The position numbers and the translations under genes are program-made. Below the pieces are notes generated by a model. The model did not search any database and was not told the origin of the DNA. It saw only the letters and a program-made list of their open reading frames with translations. A stretch of 64,000 bases of DNA from Paralichthys olivaceus (taxonomy: Eukaryota > Chordata > Actinopteri > Pleuronectiformes > Paralichthyidae). Of the stretch, positions 38,046 to 52,038 are shown in pieces (position 1 is the stretch's first letter; the number at the start of each line of letters is the position of its first letter). The stretch spans positions 4,459,501 to 4,523,500 of the forward strand of contig NC_091099.1 in the NCBI RefSeq assembly GCF_024713975.1, given 5' to 3'.

Positions 38046-39770
38046 ATGGCGTATTTAGGACGTACAGTGTATCTAACATTTGCACATGTCTGTGATAGAG
38101 AACATATTTCTCTCTCTCTCCTCTCTCACCCGGCTCAGATTAACTCTTGCTGAGCCGCCTGTCTGGCTCTGACTGTGAGAACGCCGGTTTGGTTGCCAAG
38201 GTTGGTTGTCTGGTTGTCATGGTTTCCTTGCTTCTTGCTGGTTCCCAGTCTGCTCTTATGAAGAAAGAAAGGGGGATGCTCTCTCCCTCTCTCTCCGTCT
38301 CTCTTGCTCGCTCACTCTCTCTGTGGCTCTCTTTTCTCCTCCCCTCTCACTCTCTCTCCAGCCCTTTAAGTGGCTGCAATCTGAAGTTAGCATCACAACA
38401 GGCAGCAGAATCCTCTGTGGCCTCTCCACGCGTGCCTCCAAGTTTGTCCTTATCCAACTTATTTCCCGTAGTGTGCATTGTCTCTAGATGTGACTGTGGA
38501 AATGAGTATGTGAATGACTGCGTGTTTTCACATGTGTGTTGCCTGTGCATGCTTGTGCGTGTGCTCAGACATACGGTCGTGGATCAGACAGGCTCGTCCT
38601 GCTCTGTGCTCTTGTGCTGTGTTCCCATTTAAATCTGGGAGATTAGCACATGTGGGGAGCCTCGGCTTTAGTTGCTGTCAGCTCAGCTTGCCTTGGCAGG
38701 CTGTCCTCAGATCAGGGGGTGAAGCTCTGCACTCATCCCGCCATTGCTGTGTGTCCTGCTGTACCTTATCCATTAACAAATAGGTGGGTGGGCCGGTGAC
38801 CTTGAGTTTGGTACAGTTCTCTAACTGCTGCAGCACACTTCTACAATTCACACGTCTCTCATTGCTCTGCTTTACTTTATAATATCTATCTTTTTCATCA
38901 CAAAATCATCTACAGGTTCCAAAAAAAGTATTAAATCTTATTAATTTGGTATTTACTCTGTTGTGTTGGTTAAATGTGCCATAAAATATGCCTGCTTGAC
39001 TAATAGTAATGGATTTAATGAATGTTCTTGTTTCAGCTTGTAATAGTTATATGTGGATTTGTTGACCTTCACTGAAATTAAATATTCATAAATACTCCTG
39101 AATATATTCAGTAAAAGTGCACTGAATCAGTAAATCAGGTATAAATATAATTAAAATATATAAAATATTAAAGCTTAAACTTCTGTGGTTTTGTATCAAA
39201 GTAAAGAGCTTGCTTTAATTTACATATTAATCAGAACTTGTGATGTGTGGCTATTGAGGAAATATAAGTTTGCTTGAAAAGTTAAAGCCACTGAAGTCAG
39301 TTTGAATACAGTGACTGATTGAATATTAAATGACACGAAACAGACCTGCTGGCTTCTCCCCTCGGACTGTTTTCCAAGGAAAAGTACATGAATGAAAACG
39401 CGCTCTCATTTACTGCATGCAGCCCGTCCCAGGGGGCAGCGACGGGGTAATTGTGATGCATTCAGAGTTTTTGCTGCCGCTCTGTTGTCAGCTCTTTAGG
39501 CTATGAAGCACGATGTCGCCCATGCCTGAAACACCTGAGATGTGGCCTGGCATGTGAAGCGAAGCAGACAGGCCTCACTGAGATTAGGTTAGATGAGCAT
39601 GACTGGTCACAAATCAACAACCTGCGCTGGCCGCTCGTCTCTGTGGCTCTGACTTCTCACACTTGGCCGGACTAAAGAGAATCAGCATCAAGGAGTGTGT
39701 TATTCACGGAGAAGGTGCGGAGGGCCGGTTCGGTTTGCTGTTCTGATAACGTTCTTGCCAGTTTATGATA

Positions 39771-39789
39771 CCCCCCCCCCCCCCCCCCC
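39771..39789 (+). repeat. Poly-C tract (19 C)
   Basis: Uninterrupted C19, the same length as the tract at 18715-18733. Confidence 0.95.
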
Positions 39790-40876
39790 ACCTGGATCAC
39801 TGGTGTAATTGATTCAGTGGTCCGGCCAAGACGAACTGTTTCTTCTCTTTTCCAGAGTTGCCACTGCATCAGAGAATGGTTCAGTGCTTTGAGTCGGCTG
39901 CCAGTTCAAATCCACTGTCGTGACTCTGTATCGGGATGAAATCAGATCACATGCAGGCAGATGTCAAACTCGATGCGGCGAGTCCAGTTTGAGTCTTTGT
40001 GTTTTTCCCGTTCGGCCTTTCCTCCAAATCTCTAGCGCTGTTTTGGTTTGTCAAAGTTTTTTTTAGCATAAAACTTTTCATGCAGCCATTATTTTCTCTC
40101 ATTGGGATTGTGCCCTTATAGGCCGGTGGTGAAACAATCAGCATTCAGCTCTGTATCAGGGCGTAACCTCTCGTAAAATAATGGCAGACGATTTAAACAT
40201 CAGAAGATCGGGTGTTATACTCATAATGTATGCTGCATCACCGATGCATTTCCATTTTACTGCTTTACTCTGTCTGTACGTCCTCGTGTGAACCAATCAG
40301 GAAATTGGTTAGAAGTTTAATAAAACGTACTAACTAAGACTCACTGTTTGTTTTGGACTGATACATAAATACTTTCTATCTTCACTGCTAACGAAAGACT
40401 TTATATCCACTGATTGTCCAAAAGTACATTTAACCACTTTTCTAGAGGAGTCATGTTTTTCAGGTCATCTGCGAGTCCATCGCACGTTCATGAACACGAC
40501 TTGTGAGAAATGCTGTGAGGGAATTTTTTTCAAATGTGGTACGAAGTTGGAGGCCAATTTAACAATCTGAGAAATTATGCTGAATAACTCATATTGAATT
40601 AAGTCTTCACTACCTGCAGTAAGAGTCTGGACAGACATTAAAACTGCAGATAGTTTCTATCTTTGTCTCTCTCCCTCTGGCTTCCTTTTTTTTTTAACAC
40701 TCTCTCCTGTCTAATGGAACAGTTGATGGAGTGATGAAGGGAAAGAGCAGTGAATTAGAGGCGGGTTTCATCTCTTTATCCCAGAATGTGTTTTTAAATT
40801 TTTTTTATTCATAACTAAAAGCTGCTTATTCCTGAGGCAGCTTCTGATGTTGCTGCTGCGGTGTGTAGTTTTGCGC

Positions 40877-40882
40877 TGTGTC

Positions 40883-40916
<34 letters not shown>

Positions 40917-40921
40917 TGTGT
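40877..40921 (+). repeat. (TG)n microsatellite
   Basis: TG array with two TTTG interruptions. Confidence 0.88.
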
Positions 40922-43900
40922 GCTTGCCGGAGTGCAAGTGTTTGAGTGTGCGCTGCATGCTCCAGCGTCTGAGAGCTGTAACTCATGGACCACAGATGAA
41001 CATGAGAGAGACGGAGAGGAGGGAGGCCGGGCTCTCAAAAGGAGACAGTTTCTGAGCGAGAAACTGAGTCACAGCAGTAAAGCATCTCTCAGGGTCAGTG
41101 CCTCTATTGTCATTCAAATCAGACAAACACACACTCGCACACAGGAATGTGCTGTGTGCAGCACAGGAGTGGATGACTTTTAGTTTCTACAGGAATCCCA
41201 CATCTCGCTCTGACTGCAGCAGAGCTCTGACGTCACCACAGGAGGAGATGCAGCCACAGCAGGACAGATTGCTCTCAGTAAGAAGCCCGAGGACACACAA
41301 ACACACACTTCCCCGTGCCTTAAGGACATTTCGGAAGCTTTTTCCCCTGCTCTTCGATCTTGTCCTCTGTTTAACCTCACAAGAGTTTACCTGCCAGTTC
41401 TGGCACTTTTCAAAGTATTTCATACACTCTGCATATAGAGAACTGTATTCATGAATTTGATGACTTGCAGTGGCCTCAGTGCTTTGATGTGAGGAGTCAG
41501 TAGCCATAGCAACACAGGGACACAGCTTCACGAGCCGGTTCACATGTTGCGGGTACGAGAGTGCGGCTGTAGCTTCAGTACGTTGTTATTTTGGTTGATC
41601 AGCTGTGTTTGCTGTCCTCGTCCTCGTCTTGATTTATTATAGTTTGTGTAATGAGAGCATGAATGGGAGCCAGCAGAGTCCTCGTCCATTTATCTGTGTC
41701 TCTGCACACATGCGCCTCTGTGGCTTTCAGGTCTGCGTGTGGCACCGCATGACTCAAGTGAGTGTGTTGTTATGATCATCATGGCGCTTGCGTTCCTCTT
41801 TGTGTAATGCTCTCTGCGTTTGTTGTTGCTTTGGCGGACGGGTCGCAGCTTCCTCTGGGTTTTCTTCAAGTTAGGACTATACTGTTTGCCATTAACATCC
41901 ATCCTGGTGGAAAAAAAGTTCAGCTCTAAGTACACGTGCACCCAAGATGCATCACTCTGAACACCTTCAGAGGTATTGTAGGGTGCATGGTCCCACATTC
42001 CTTTTACTGTGGGAATGTTAACGTGCCCTGGGCCACGTTCAAGGACCGTGGCCACTCTGCTGACGTCCTCTATAGTCAGATTTTCACACTTTTCATTGTT
42101 TCTCATACACTTATTTATTTACCACCATTAACAACGGAGACCTCTGCAAACTGGCTGCAAACAACATTAACTTGCAAATGACGTGCATGTATATTTTCGT
42201 TGAGGGCGGGGAAACCAGATCAGAACACAGAGGGTCACAGGTCTCGTTTGAACACCAGGTTTGAACTGAGGTATGTAGAGCTGCTCACATGTGATCCAGT
42301 CTCTCGAGGGAGCAGAGATGTTAATACAAGACGTGAACAGGGCCTCATTCATGTAACAAATAACCTCACATAGCAGCTTGACTACATTTCTTAACACACA
42401 CCTAATCTCAGAAAGACTTTATTATGGTTGCCTTAATAGACTCACTGCAACCTGCTCCCTCTTTTCTACTTCTGTATCCATTATCCCTCTTTTTTTCCTA
42501 CATGACTTGCCACCACCTTCTTTCTTGACCCTTCCTCCTCCTGCTCCCTCGTTTCCCCGCCTGGCGCCTAATGGAGGTATTCCCCCTGCAGCCTGCAGAC
42601 CCTGCACCGCCATTCTGCTCAGGTGGGGCTCATTTCATGCAGGATGATTAGATCTCACTGGCAGCAATTCAGGGTTGGATAAGCCAGAGTGTTGCGGGCC
42701 GACACAATAGCAGTCGGAATTCAATTAAATCTTTGCGTATGCTCACCCTTGCAGTATGTACCTGCCAGTCGGACATAACACACACAGTATGCATGCACGC
42801 ACTCTCATTTTCATATACACACATTTGCACAGATAACTTAATTAGGTATTTATTTACTTACAATACAGCAGATATGTATGCATATGGGCCATAGTGGCTA
42901 TATTTCAATACCACAGCCATGATGATCATGTATACTCATGAATTTTAAGATTATGAGGATCCCCCATCCCCCTCTTCGCTTCTTATTCTCATCTTTCCAA
43001 CTGTGATGGGGGAAAAAAAGACCAAATTTTTGTAGCATACAAAAAAATGTGCACATTACACACTCAACCATTTGTGTGTTATGCGTATAAATGGGCTAAT
43101 TCAATGTGAAAGGAGCCCATCATAGTATGTCTAATGGAAGAGGCATATCCTGTGTTGATTTTAATGGGCCAGAGCTGGTAATTGCTTGTGAAGACTGATC
43201 TGAGCAGAATGTATCATCGTACCTCGTGTTACAAACTGCAGGGGAAGATGGCAATAGTAATTGGACATTGAAATAAGACGAGTGTGTGTGTAATTTTCGA
43301 TTTGCTCCTCGCGTTTAAAATTACTTTTTGAAGTATCACAACACTGTGCGTGCCAAGATTTAGGGATGTTAGGCATTTGTCATCATCGAGCAGGAACAAG
43401 GAATTCCACAATGAGAATTTTTGTATAAAATGCTGTGAATTCAATAATTTGTCGCCAAAAGCTGCACGACATCAATACTCTAGTACAGACGAAGACATTT
43501 TAGGCCTCAGTGTGAAATAAGGAAAGATTAGGTGAAGCCCACTACTCCATTGGGGTTGTGTACAAAAATCAGTCAACGTAAACAACACTGCACGTGTCAA
43601 CATTGCACTGAACTCTGGTTCAGAGACACTTCATTCGTGCATCCGTAGCGTTTTAAAAGTATTGATTTAGCACCGGTATTGGGAAAAAAAATACTACACC
43701 CAACCCTGTACTCCACTGCATGTTTCTTATGAGGATAAATAAAATAAAGACCTCTTAAAAGTTTAGTCAAATCAAAGCGATGCATCGTCCTCCGAGCTGG
43801 AAATGGTGAAAATGTAGTGTTTTTCGCTCGTGTGTCTAACGCCCCTAAGCTTTTGATTGTGTCTGAACGACCCGGGCTGATTAGGCTTGCATGGGACCTG

Positions 43901-46900
43901 AATTTATTACTCTTGTCTTCGCCGGTGTCATTATACCTCAACCTCTTATATTCACTTCTTAATGAGCCTTTATTAAATATTCACACCATTACCTGGAGGA
44001 GTCCTCTTCGTGTGCGCGCCCGGTTTTATATCCTTGTGTACCTCGGGGTGTGTATCAGCACATTTTGATGTCTCGTAGGGCTGACAGCCAGACAAAAGAC
44101 AGACAGCCACAGGAATACATTTACACGCACCTGGAGACGGACATAATTTGACTTGGCATAATGATTTGTTATTCCAGAATTTACCGTCCCAGCTGATGAA
44201 GAGTTCGGGCTAGATCAGGCTCATTAGGCCCCAGAGAGATGTGCTTGTTTGCTGCATGTGTTAGCCTCACTCTGGGCCTCGTCTCCTTATTTCATCCCCG
44301 CTCACACTCTTTCTTTCGCAGTCTCTCTCCCTGAGTGCAGCACTAAATCAAGCAGACCCTTTAATTAAAAGACACATTCTCTCTCCTCTAAACACACTAT
44401 AAACAGGCAGAGCTGCATATCGGACACAAATGCACTAAACTCCTCCTCCCTCGCTAACACTTGCGGTGAACTCTATATCAAACGAGTGCAATAAAAGAAG
44501 GGTTGAACTTTTGGAACGTCACCTGATTCCTCATGCGCTTAATTCTCCCACTTGTTCAGAAGAGGCTGTTAATATCCTCCCTGTCTTCTTTGACTTTAGG
44601 AAAAGACCCTCCCTCTCGCCTTTGTCCACCTTCTGAAGTTCTTTTTAATGAAGTGCTCCAGTTCCGTGTGAATCACACCGAAGCTGTTTCTATGTCACGT
44701 ATGAAGAGTCCCGTGTACGAGGGCACGGAGGTGAAAGATGAGGCCCTCTCCTGGGGCCCGGGATGTGTGTTCAGACTACGGAGGGATTCATTAAACAAGT
44801 CCCAGGACTCGCATCAGGCCCGTTCCAGTTCACACGTGGGCTCTCAGCCTGACGCGGCCCCTTGCCTTTACATGCGCCTCACACATGTGCCGATCTCTAA
44901 CTACCTCACGGAGAGGGTGAGGGTGATTGGTGAAGAGGGGGAGAAGGGTCCTCCGTCTTTCGGGTCGTATATAAGCCGTCCTGCATAAAGTGATTACTGG
45001 GCTCCCTTTGGGCACTTTCCTGGCTTAATGGCTGAAGTAAAGGAATGGTACTCATTTCGGGAAACTGCTTGTAGGCAGCGTGTGTTTTTAATGTAATTTC
45101 AATGTGCCTAAAAAGTATTTTAACATTTGAAAAGAAGGGATGGTTATAATTTTTAGTGTGTGTGTGCAGACACGCAGCCATACGGTGGCAATTTGCTCAA
45201 ACACAGATGTTCGTCTTCACCTTCGGCTACTTTGCAGCCCTCTGAACAATTCACATTTAATGCACAGTGCATGCATTCGTAAAGCTCTTGTGCACATGTG
45301 TGTACATGCACGCAGATTCTTACCATGTGTGTGTTCATTAGTGGCAGATTATTCAGTGTCGGGGATGTGATAAACTGGATGAAGCTGCCTTGGCTCTGAT
45401 GCTGTTTAATAATCACCCTCCCATGAGCCAAACACAGGCTGCTCACTTATGTCTCCAACGTAACAGAGGGAGCACATTACACATGAATATGTGCATACCT
45501 CTTATTTTTTCACATCTGTGTGAGCACACGTGTGCACGGTGGTATCAGTGTTGAGCTGTGTGTGAGTGATTAATCTCTGAGGGCCAGAGGTCGAGGGGGT
45601 CAGAGTGGAGAAGCCTGTGGAGCTAATGACACTGATAGGGGTTGGTTGGGCTCAACCTTCATCATATTCTCCTCCTCAACATGCCGTCCCCCTCAGGACA
45701 TCTGTAACCTTATCACTGATGGGGGGGTGATGTGGGCCGAGCAAAGCTGAGGAGAAACCAGAGGACCTGCTCCTTGTGAGGTGGATCCTATAGCAAGCAT
45801 CTCTTCTTCATCTTTTCTCTGTCTCCAGGTTAATGACCTTCTCTGACGAACGTAACGTTGCGACTGCATGAACATCTTTCACTCTGTTTTCTTATGCTCA
45901 ATATCAAATCACATGTCGTTGTCTCTAAACAACCAAGTTCCTATTAAAACAGTCAAACATGTGGCTATGAGTAAACACATCAAGTAATGAATCCCTTGAT
46001 TGAGCTGTGCAGTGCATTGCAGAGCAAGTTTAAATGCGCCTTGAAGCCTTTAATGTCTTTTCACCATAATATCTGCATCAACAATGCTTGCTCTGTATTT
46101 TCTTTGCATATTTAATTCATTATATAATATATTTGTCCTTTTGCATTGCTTTTATTTACCCGGAATTTCAAAAATAGTCTCCCGTTGTATGTGACAACAC
46201 CCGACAATAGGAAAGAGTGAAATGTTGCGTTTGCATTATGTGAGCAGTTTGTTAAAGTTCCTCTAGTGTGTGAGCGATAAGTCAAATTATAATAAAACAA
46301 ATAATGGCTTGTGTTTATCTCAGTTCAGCCAGAAAAAACAAGTTAATAAAGCCGAACCACATCAGTGTACGAGATATTATTTTATTCGGACATGTAATAG
46401 CTTTTAAATTGTCTGACACTTCACATTTTAACAATCAAAAAATATCAAATCACCCCCCATCTTATTAAAATCACTGGGTGCCTTGTTCTAATAAGGGTTC
46501 TCCGACTTCCCTGGTCCTGCAGTAAAATCAAATCCTCATCTCAGCCCAGTGCAGGAGAGAGAGCTGAGAGCTGAGGTCTTTTTAATCGTTTTTCACCAAA
46601 CTCTTTTTCAAAGGTTTATTTTTCTCCTCTCCCCGTCAGCTTCTTCCTCACTCCCCTCACTTCTCTGCCTGTACATCTCTTCTTTCCTTTCCCCCACCTC
46701 TCTCTCTTTCTCTCTGCTCTCCCTGTGCCTTTCAGCGTCCCCCTGCTATTTTGCTCTTCCTCCATCGCTCTGTATTACCCCTTTTTCAGTCTAATGGGAT
46801 CCCCGGTGAGCATGTCTCTCTCTTGCTCTCGACTATATCCTCACTTATCGTGGTGAAGTTAATGAAATGGAGTACAAGAATGACCCCTTCCTTTCATTGC

Positions 46901-49900
46901 TCCCTCCTCACCTAAATATCTTCATCCTGCCGAGCCAACCCTGCCTCGTTTTTAAATTGCCTATATCTTCACTCTTGTGTTCTTGTTGTTCCTTCTTTGA
47001 ATTTTTTTACCTTTTCTCGTGGTTTATGCCTTAAAATGCTGTTTCGACAGATTATTGTACTCCCTTCTCTCCTGTCTCTGCATGCAATCAATAAGGCTAT
47101 AAAAGCATTTCTTCCCTTTCATTTGTATTGTTATCTCCCACAATCTGTTTGAAATTTCTGTTCTGCAGCCTTACCTAACATTTAAATGAAAAGGCCTGGA
47201 CACAAATAATGTTATGTGCTCAGTAAGCAGAATCACCCCCTGCCCGCATACACTCCCCCGGGCTTCTCTAATGATTTATTTTCTCTCTCAGGCATTATTA
47301 GACTTTTAGAAATGACCTGAGTGTTTTTTGTGTAGGTTTTAATGTGCAGGGGAGAAGTCTGTATATATGTTTGTGTGTTTGTGTTGCTGTGTTGTAGTGT
47401 ATGCACCAGTATCTCAAACCTTTACATGTCACAAATGTCACAAATGGTGTTTCCCACGCAAATTGCTTTGTGGGTGGGTTGTCCATGTGTATGATGTTGT
47501 CACTGTGTGTCTGTGTGTGTGCGCAGTATATGGCTGGTCTGTCACCATAATGCACTAAGCTGCCTGCAGCTGGGCTCCTGGGTTAGTCAATAAGGAAAAT
47601 ACATTTGTGCTGGATAAATTGTCACATACACATACGGATGCGAGCACCCTGCGCTGACAGCAAGTCAGCATCTCACAGCGAGTGGTTCCAATCAAAACAG
47701 TGATGCTGGAGTCAGACCCCCCTCTGCGTTTCTCTAGCAACCTTCCTATAACCCCACCCCACCCCACATGCAAACACACACACTCACACACACATGAACA
47801 ACACTTTATATTCATTCACAACATTCTGCACCTGAGCGCAGGGCAAAGCTGCTGTTGAGTAGCTTCCTGCAGGAGCACATGCTGGTGGGAGAGTGGGAGT
47901 GCCGGTTATTTTTAAATCCTTTGTGTTCGTGTTACTGCACCTGTTTGCTTCAATACCTGGTTGCCCTCATTGAGGGACACCGTCGTAGTTGGATATAGTC
48001 ACCATGGTAACTAACATGCTAAACATCTGTATGGGCACTCTATTATCACAGAAGCATGTTAACAATATATTTTTTTCCCACTACAACACTTTCACTATCC
48101 TTCTTTCGTCTCTTAATGCTTTTCCTTGATTTTCCCATCATGCACTTCTCATCTCATTCCAGTAATGGCATTTCCCCCCCCCCAACAGCTGTGATCAGCA
48201 AGAGAGGAAGAGTGAGAGAGGGAGAGAGAGGCAAAGATAAGTAGAGCTCTAGAAGAGAGATAGGTGAGGCTGCCACTCCTGACTTTGATGGTGCACCTCG
48301 CTCACTCATCCACTGCAGAATTTCCTCGGGCCTTTTGAAACTGCAGGTCACCTTAGACTCGAGGGACTGCGCCTAATTACGGGTAATATTATGTCATCAA
48401 AGAGCCATGAGGGAATGGTGCCGATTTCATAGAAATTCAGAAAAGATCAAAGTCTGTGGCTGCAAGTAATGAATATTTTTATTATCAGTTATTCAGTCAG
48501 TTGTTTCGAATTAGTGATAAATCATTTGTATGACAGGAAATTGTGAAAAATGGCCACCCACAGTTTCCCAGAGCCCAAGGGGACGTCTTCAAATAGCTTG
48601 TTTTTACAGAGCCAACAATCCATAATCCAGAAGATATTATTGAGGAAAGCAGCAGATTTTCCCGCGTGAGTTTGAGGAAATTGGTCAAAAATGATCTTGG
48701 TAAATGAGTTGAAGTAATAAATCAATCAATCATCATATGGCAATTAATCAATCTTCTGTTGAAGGAGCAGTTGTCTCAGCTCAATTAGAGTCCATGGTGT
48801 CGTCACGGGGGTCAGATGTGATGAAAGTGCAGATTATTCTGTGAAAACATGGGGAGATGAAAAAATGGGTTATTTCTACAGATTTTACAGACGGAAAAAG
48901 TAAAAAGAAAGATCTGGAAAATGAGGAAAGTAACGATTGAAGCAACGCCAGCACGGATAGATGGATGGATGGATGGATGACCCATGAGAGAAAAAGAGAT
49001 GGAGGCTATAGCTGCAAGGATTAAATCTCACTGTGGCCTGGCCCTGTGAGATTACCAACTTGCCCACTCGAGTGCTATGAAAACGCAGGCAGATTAAGAA
49101 CACACACACACACACACACACACGTGTACGCGCACTCCCCACACATGCACCCATGCGCATGCACATAAACACAAACAATGTAGTGGATTAGGCCTCACTG
49201 CTATAACCAAGGGCCAGAGTGAAGCAGATGGCTGCCCTTGTAGTGTTACGCAACACTACTGAGAATCATTCCGATTTCACCGCACACTAAGAGGTCCAGT
49301 GTGTCAGAGTGTGGGTGAATCTGCACGGTTTCATAAAATAATAATTATGTTTTAATGGAATCAGATGAAACTAAGAATCGTTATCTTAGATTCAGCCCTT
49401 TCTTGTCTACATCAGGAGCGGGTCCCCTTCCACAGCGTCATGATTTACCGCCATGTTTCAGAGTGGTCAAACCAAAGAGAGGTTTATGTTACCAGAGGAC
49501 CAGCATCCTATAGACATGCAGCTAGATGCCCCATTAATCCTAAACTCTGAACCTTCTTATCTGTTACTGTATGTTTGCATTCTGCTGTGGAGTTTTGAGT
49601 CATGTGCGAGAGAAAAGAGGATGAGCAGAGAAAGAGAGATGAAATGGAGAAAGAAGACAGTCAGACGGAGGTTCAGGTAGTGGGTGGGCAATGGCTCAGT
49701 GCCGGGAGGTTTGGAGAAGTGCCAGATAAGCATGCTCAAGTGCACACGCCGAAAAAAAAAGCCCCGCTCCCAGCAGGGGGGGCCGGGGCGAAACAAGGTG
49801 ACCCGACGAGGTGACTGGAGGTCACCGTGCCAACAGGGCTGACTGATGTCGCCATGGCAATCTATGTCAGAGGCGAGAGGGGAGAGACCAAGGGTTTGTG

Positions 49901-51995
49901 TGCGTGATGGGAGGGTGGCAGGACCTGTGTGTGCTGAGGAGTCAGATGGAGTCAGGCCCTCAGAGTCCACACTGACAAGCTGACATTGAGAAAGTCTGTG
50001 TGGTACAATATGGGGCGGTTGTAGGGCAAGAAACCCATTAACTGTGGTTGGTCGTTGTGCTGCTCTGAGACAGACGTACACGGATACACCATATTTTCTA
50101 TTGTTAAGGAGAACACGTGGGAGATTGTTCTGTTGGTCAAATTACCTGTTAACTTGTGATATGATAATAATCAGAATAATAGTTATAATAATAATAATAT
50201 GCCAGGTTGATGCATTTTACTGTAGTACATTTGCATATTATCTAAATAATTGTGTGCATATGATTTACTATGATACAAAAGCTGTACATATGAAAACAGG
50301 CATGTCCTAATTAAGTGGCATTTATAAAGGGCTTTGAAATTGGGGATAAAATCATATCAACATATTGATCAGCCAATAATGACAGGAGGGGGTCAATGAT
50401 GGGGTCAATTTGCAGTGACTTCCTGTTGAAATCAAGAATGTCAAGTTGGAGGAAGTGGATATTTCTTTTCTTTTTAAATAGTTACACATGGCCCCCTTTA
50501 GAAAACATAACAATATCAAAGCTCTTCTCCATTTAAGACACATTTTCTCTCTTTATTAACTCACTAATGACTCTGAGCTCTGCGCCGACTCGTCACTGCA
50601 GATGGCCGCGGTGGGAGACATCATTTGTCAACCTCGGCCTCCGTGGTCATTCGCCATGAATCATCTGTATCTGTTTCTCTTCCCACTTTAGCCTGTCTAC
50701 ATCTGAAACAATGATTCATTCAGTCAGGTCTGTGTCCGTCTCACTGAGATTCTTTATCTCTCAGTCTCTCCCCTCGCTCTCTCTTGTTTGTTTCTTTATT
50801 AGCGGCCGTAGCGTTGGTGGCAAGGGGCTCATATGCTCGTCCCCGCGTCCCTCGGTCCCTCAAGGATGAGACTGCAGATGACACAGGAAACTAATTACCC
50901 ACAATGATTCACTGGTTTCCATTACACATTACAACGGGGGGAAAGATTGACAGCCGGGTGATCTAACCAACTCCTCTGGGCCTGCATGACACCACACTCA
51001 TTTGTAAATTCACACAAACACAAAGGAGCTCAAGCATCTATGAGCTCAGATTCACGTCATGTTCAGTGCTTTTGCCTAAATCTGTCATTTTCTCACACAA
51101 AGTAGTCACTTGCTTGTCATTGCGCTCCATCACGGGGATATAGACGATCTTCGTGCTTTATTTGATGGATAATACCAACTTATTATGTCCTTTTTAAAAT
51201 TTACTTTTCGTTTGTTGCACTTCAAGCGAGGATTTCACGCTAGGGGGGGTTTACTTGTAAGTGCAGCGTTTTAATCTGTAGTGCAGCGCCGAGAGGTGTG
51301 AGTGGAAATTCAACCATGCTGTGCCACAGTGAAGGATTCCAAGAAAAAAAAAACAAGATATGGGGGATAAAGAAGGCTTAGACAGAATTAATGTCAAAAG
51401 AAACCAGGAAGTTGTGTTTGAATGTGACCCAGAAAGTTAGAGACTTTTTATTGATTTTCTTAACTGTGCTAGAAAACTATTAATATCTCATTGGAGACTG
51501 TTGGTGTGAACAAATTCATTCTATATAGAGTACATGTATATTATTATACAGTCTGTTCCCCTAATGCTTTATCCTAAGAATCCTGTAAACAAATAGGCCG
51601 TATGGACAAATTTGCCATCACTAGTGTTTCATAGAACAAAGAAGTGACTGATGTTTCACTATGTGACCATTAAAGCAACAAAGGTTAGTCCACGGTTAGC
51701 TCACATTCTCTGGCTCATCTCAGCGTGACCATTCTCCAGGGAAACAAGTATTCAGCAACCACTGTTTCTTGCACTCTGTCTGACTCTCAGCTGCGATTAG
51801 ATTTAGGTTTTATTTCATCTCTTATTCATATGTACATATCTGCAAACGCATACATATTCAAGCTGTAGCTGGGGAGGATTCCACACTCTCTTCACTTACT
51901 CTCACTCTTAGAGAGAGGAGGGGGGATGGCCGTGCAGAAAACCTGTGCAGTGAGGTGAGTGGACAACCTGCAATATGGGTGACACACCTCTATCA

Positions 51996-51998
<3 letters not shown>

Positions 51999-52036
<38 letters not shown>
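51999..52036 (+). repeat. (CA)n microsatellite
   Basis: About 38 bases of uninterrupted CA. Confidence 0.93.

Positions 52037-52038
<2 letters not shown>

Larger units (their letters stand above)
38001..48000 (+). other. brsk2: brsk2 intron 1, second part
   Basis: No exon recognised. Contains a (CT)n array at 38010-38041, CT-rich DNA to 38360, a C19 tract at 39771-39789, a (TG)n array at 40877-40921, an AT-rich zone at 38880-39340 and pyrimidine-rich DNA at 46620-46790. The 43649-43710 stretch (AGCACCGGTATTGGG ... AATACTACACCCAACCCT) resembles a fish repeat fragment. A 151-codon frame at 44533-44988 lacks splice context and family resemblance. Confidence 0.55.

Noticed and set aside
37466..38095. 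209-codon plus-strand frame
   Set aside because: Ends in a (CT)n serine-leucine repeat; the rest has no recognisable family and lies inside brsk2 intron 1.
44533..44988. 151-codon plus-strand frame in brsk2 intron 1
   Set aside because: Less repetitive than the others, but no family, no flanking splice structure and no codon pattern that I can argue for; most likely chance in GC-richer DNA.
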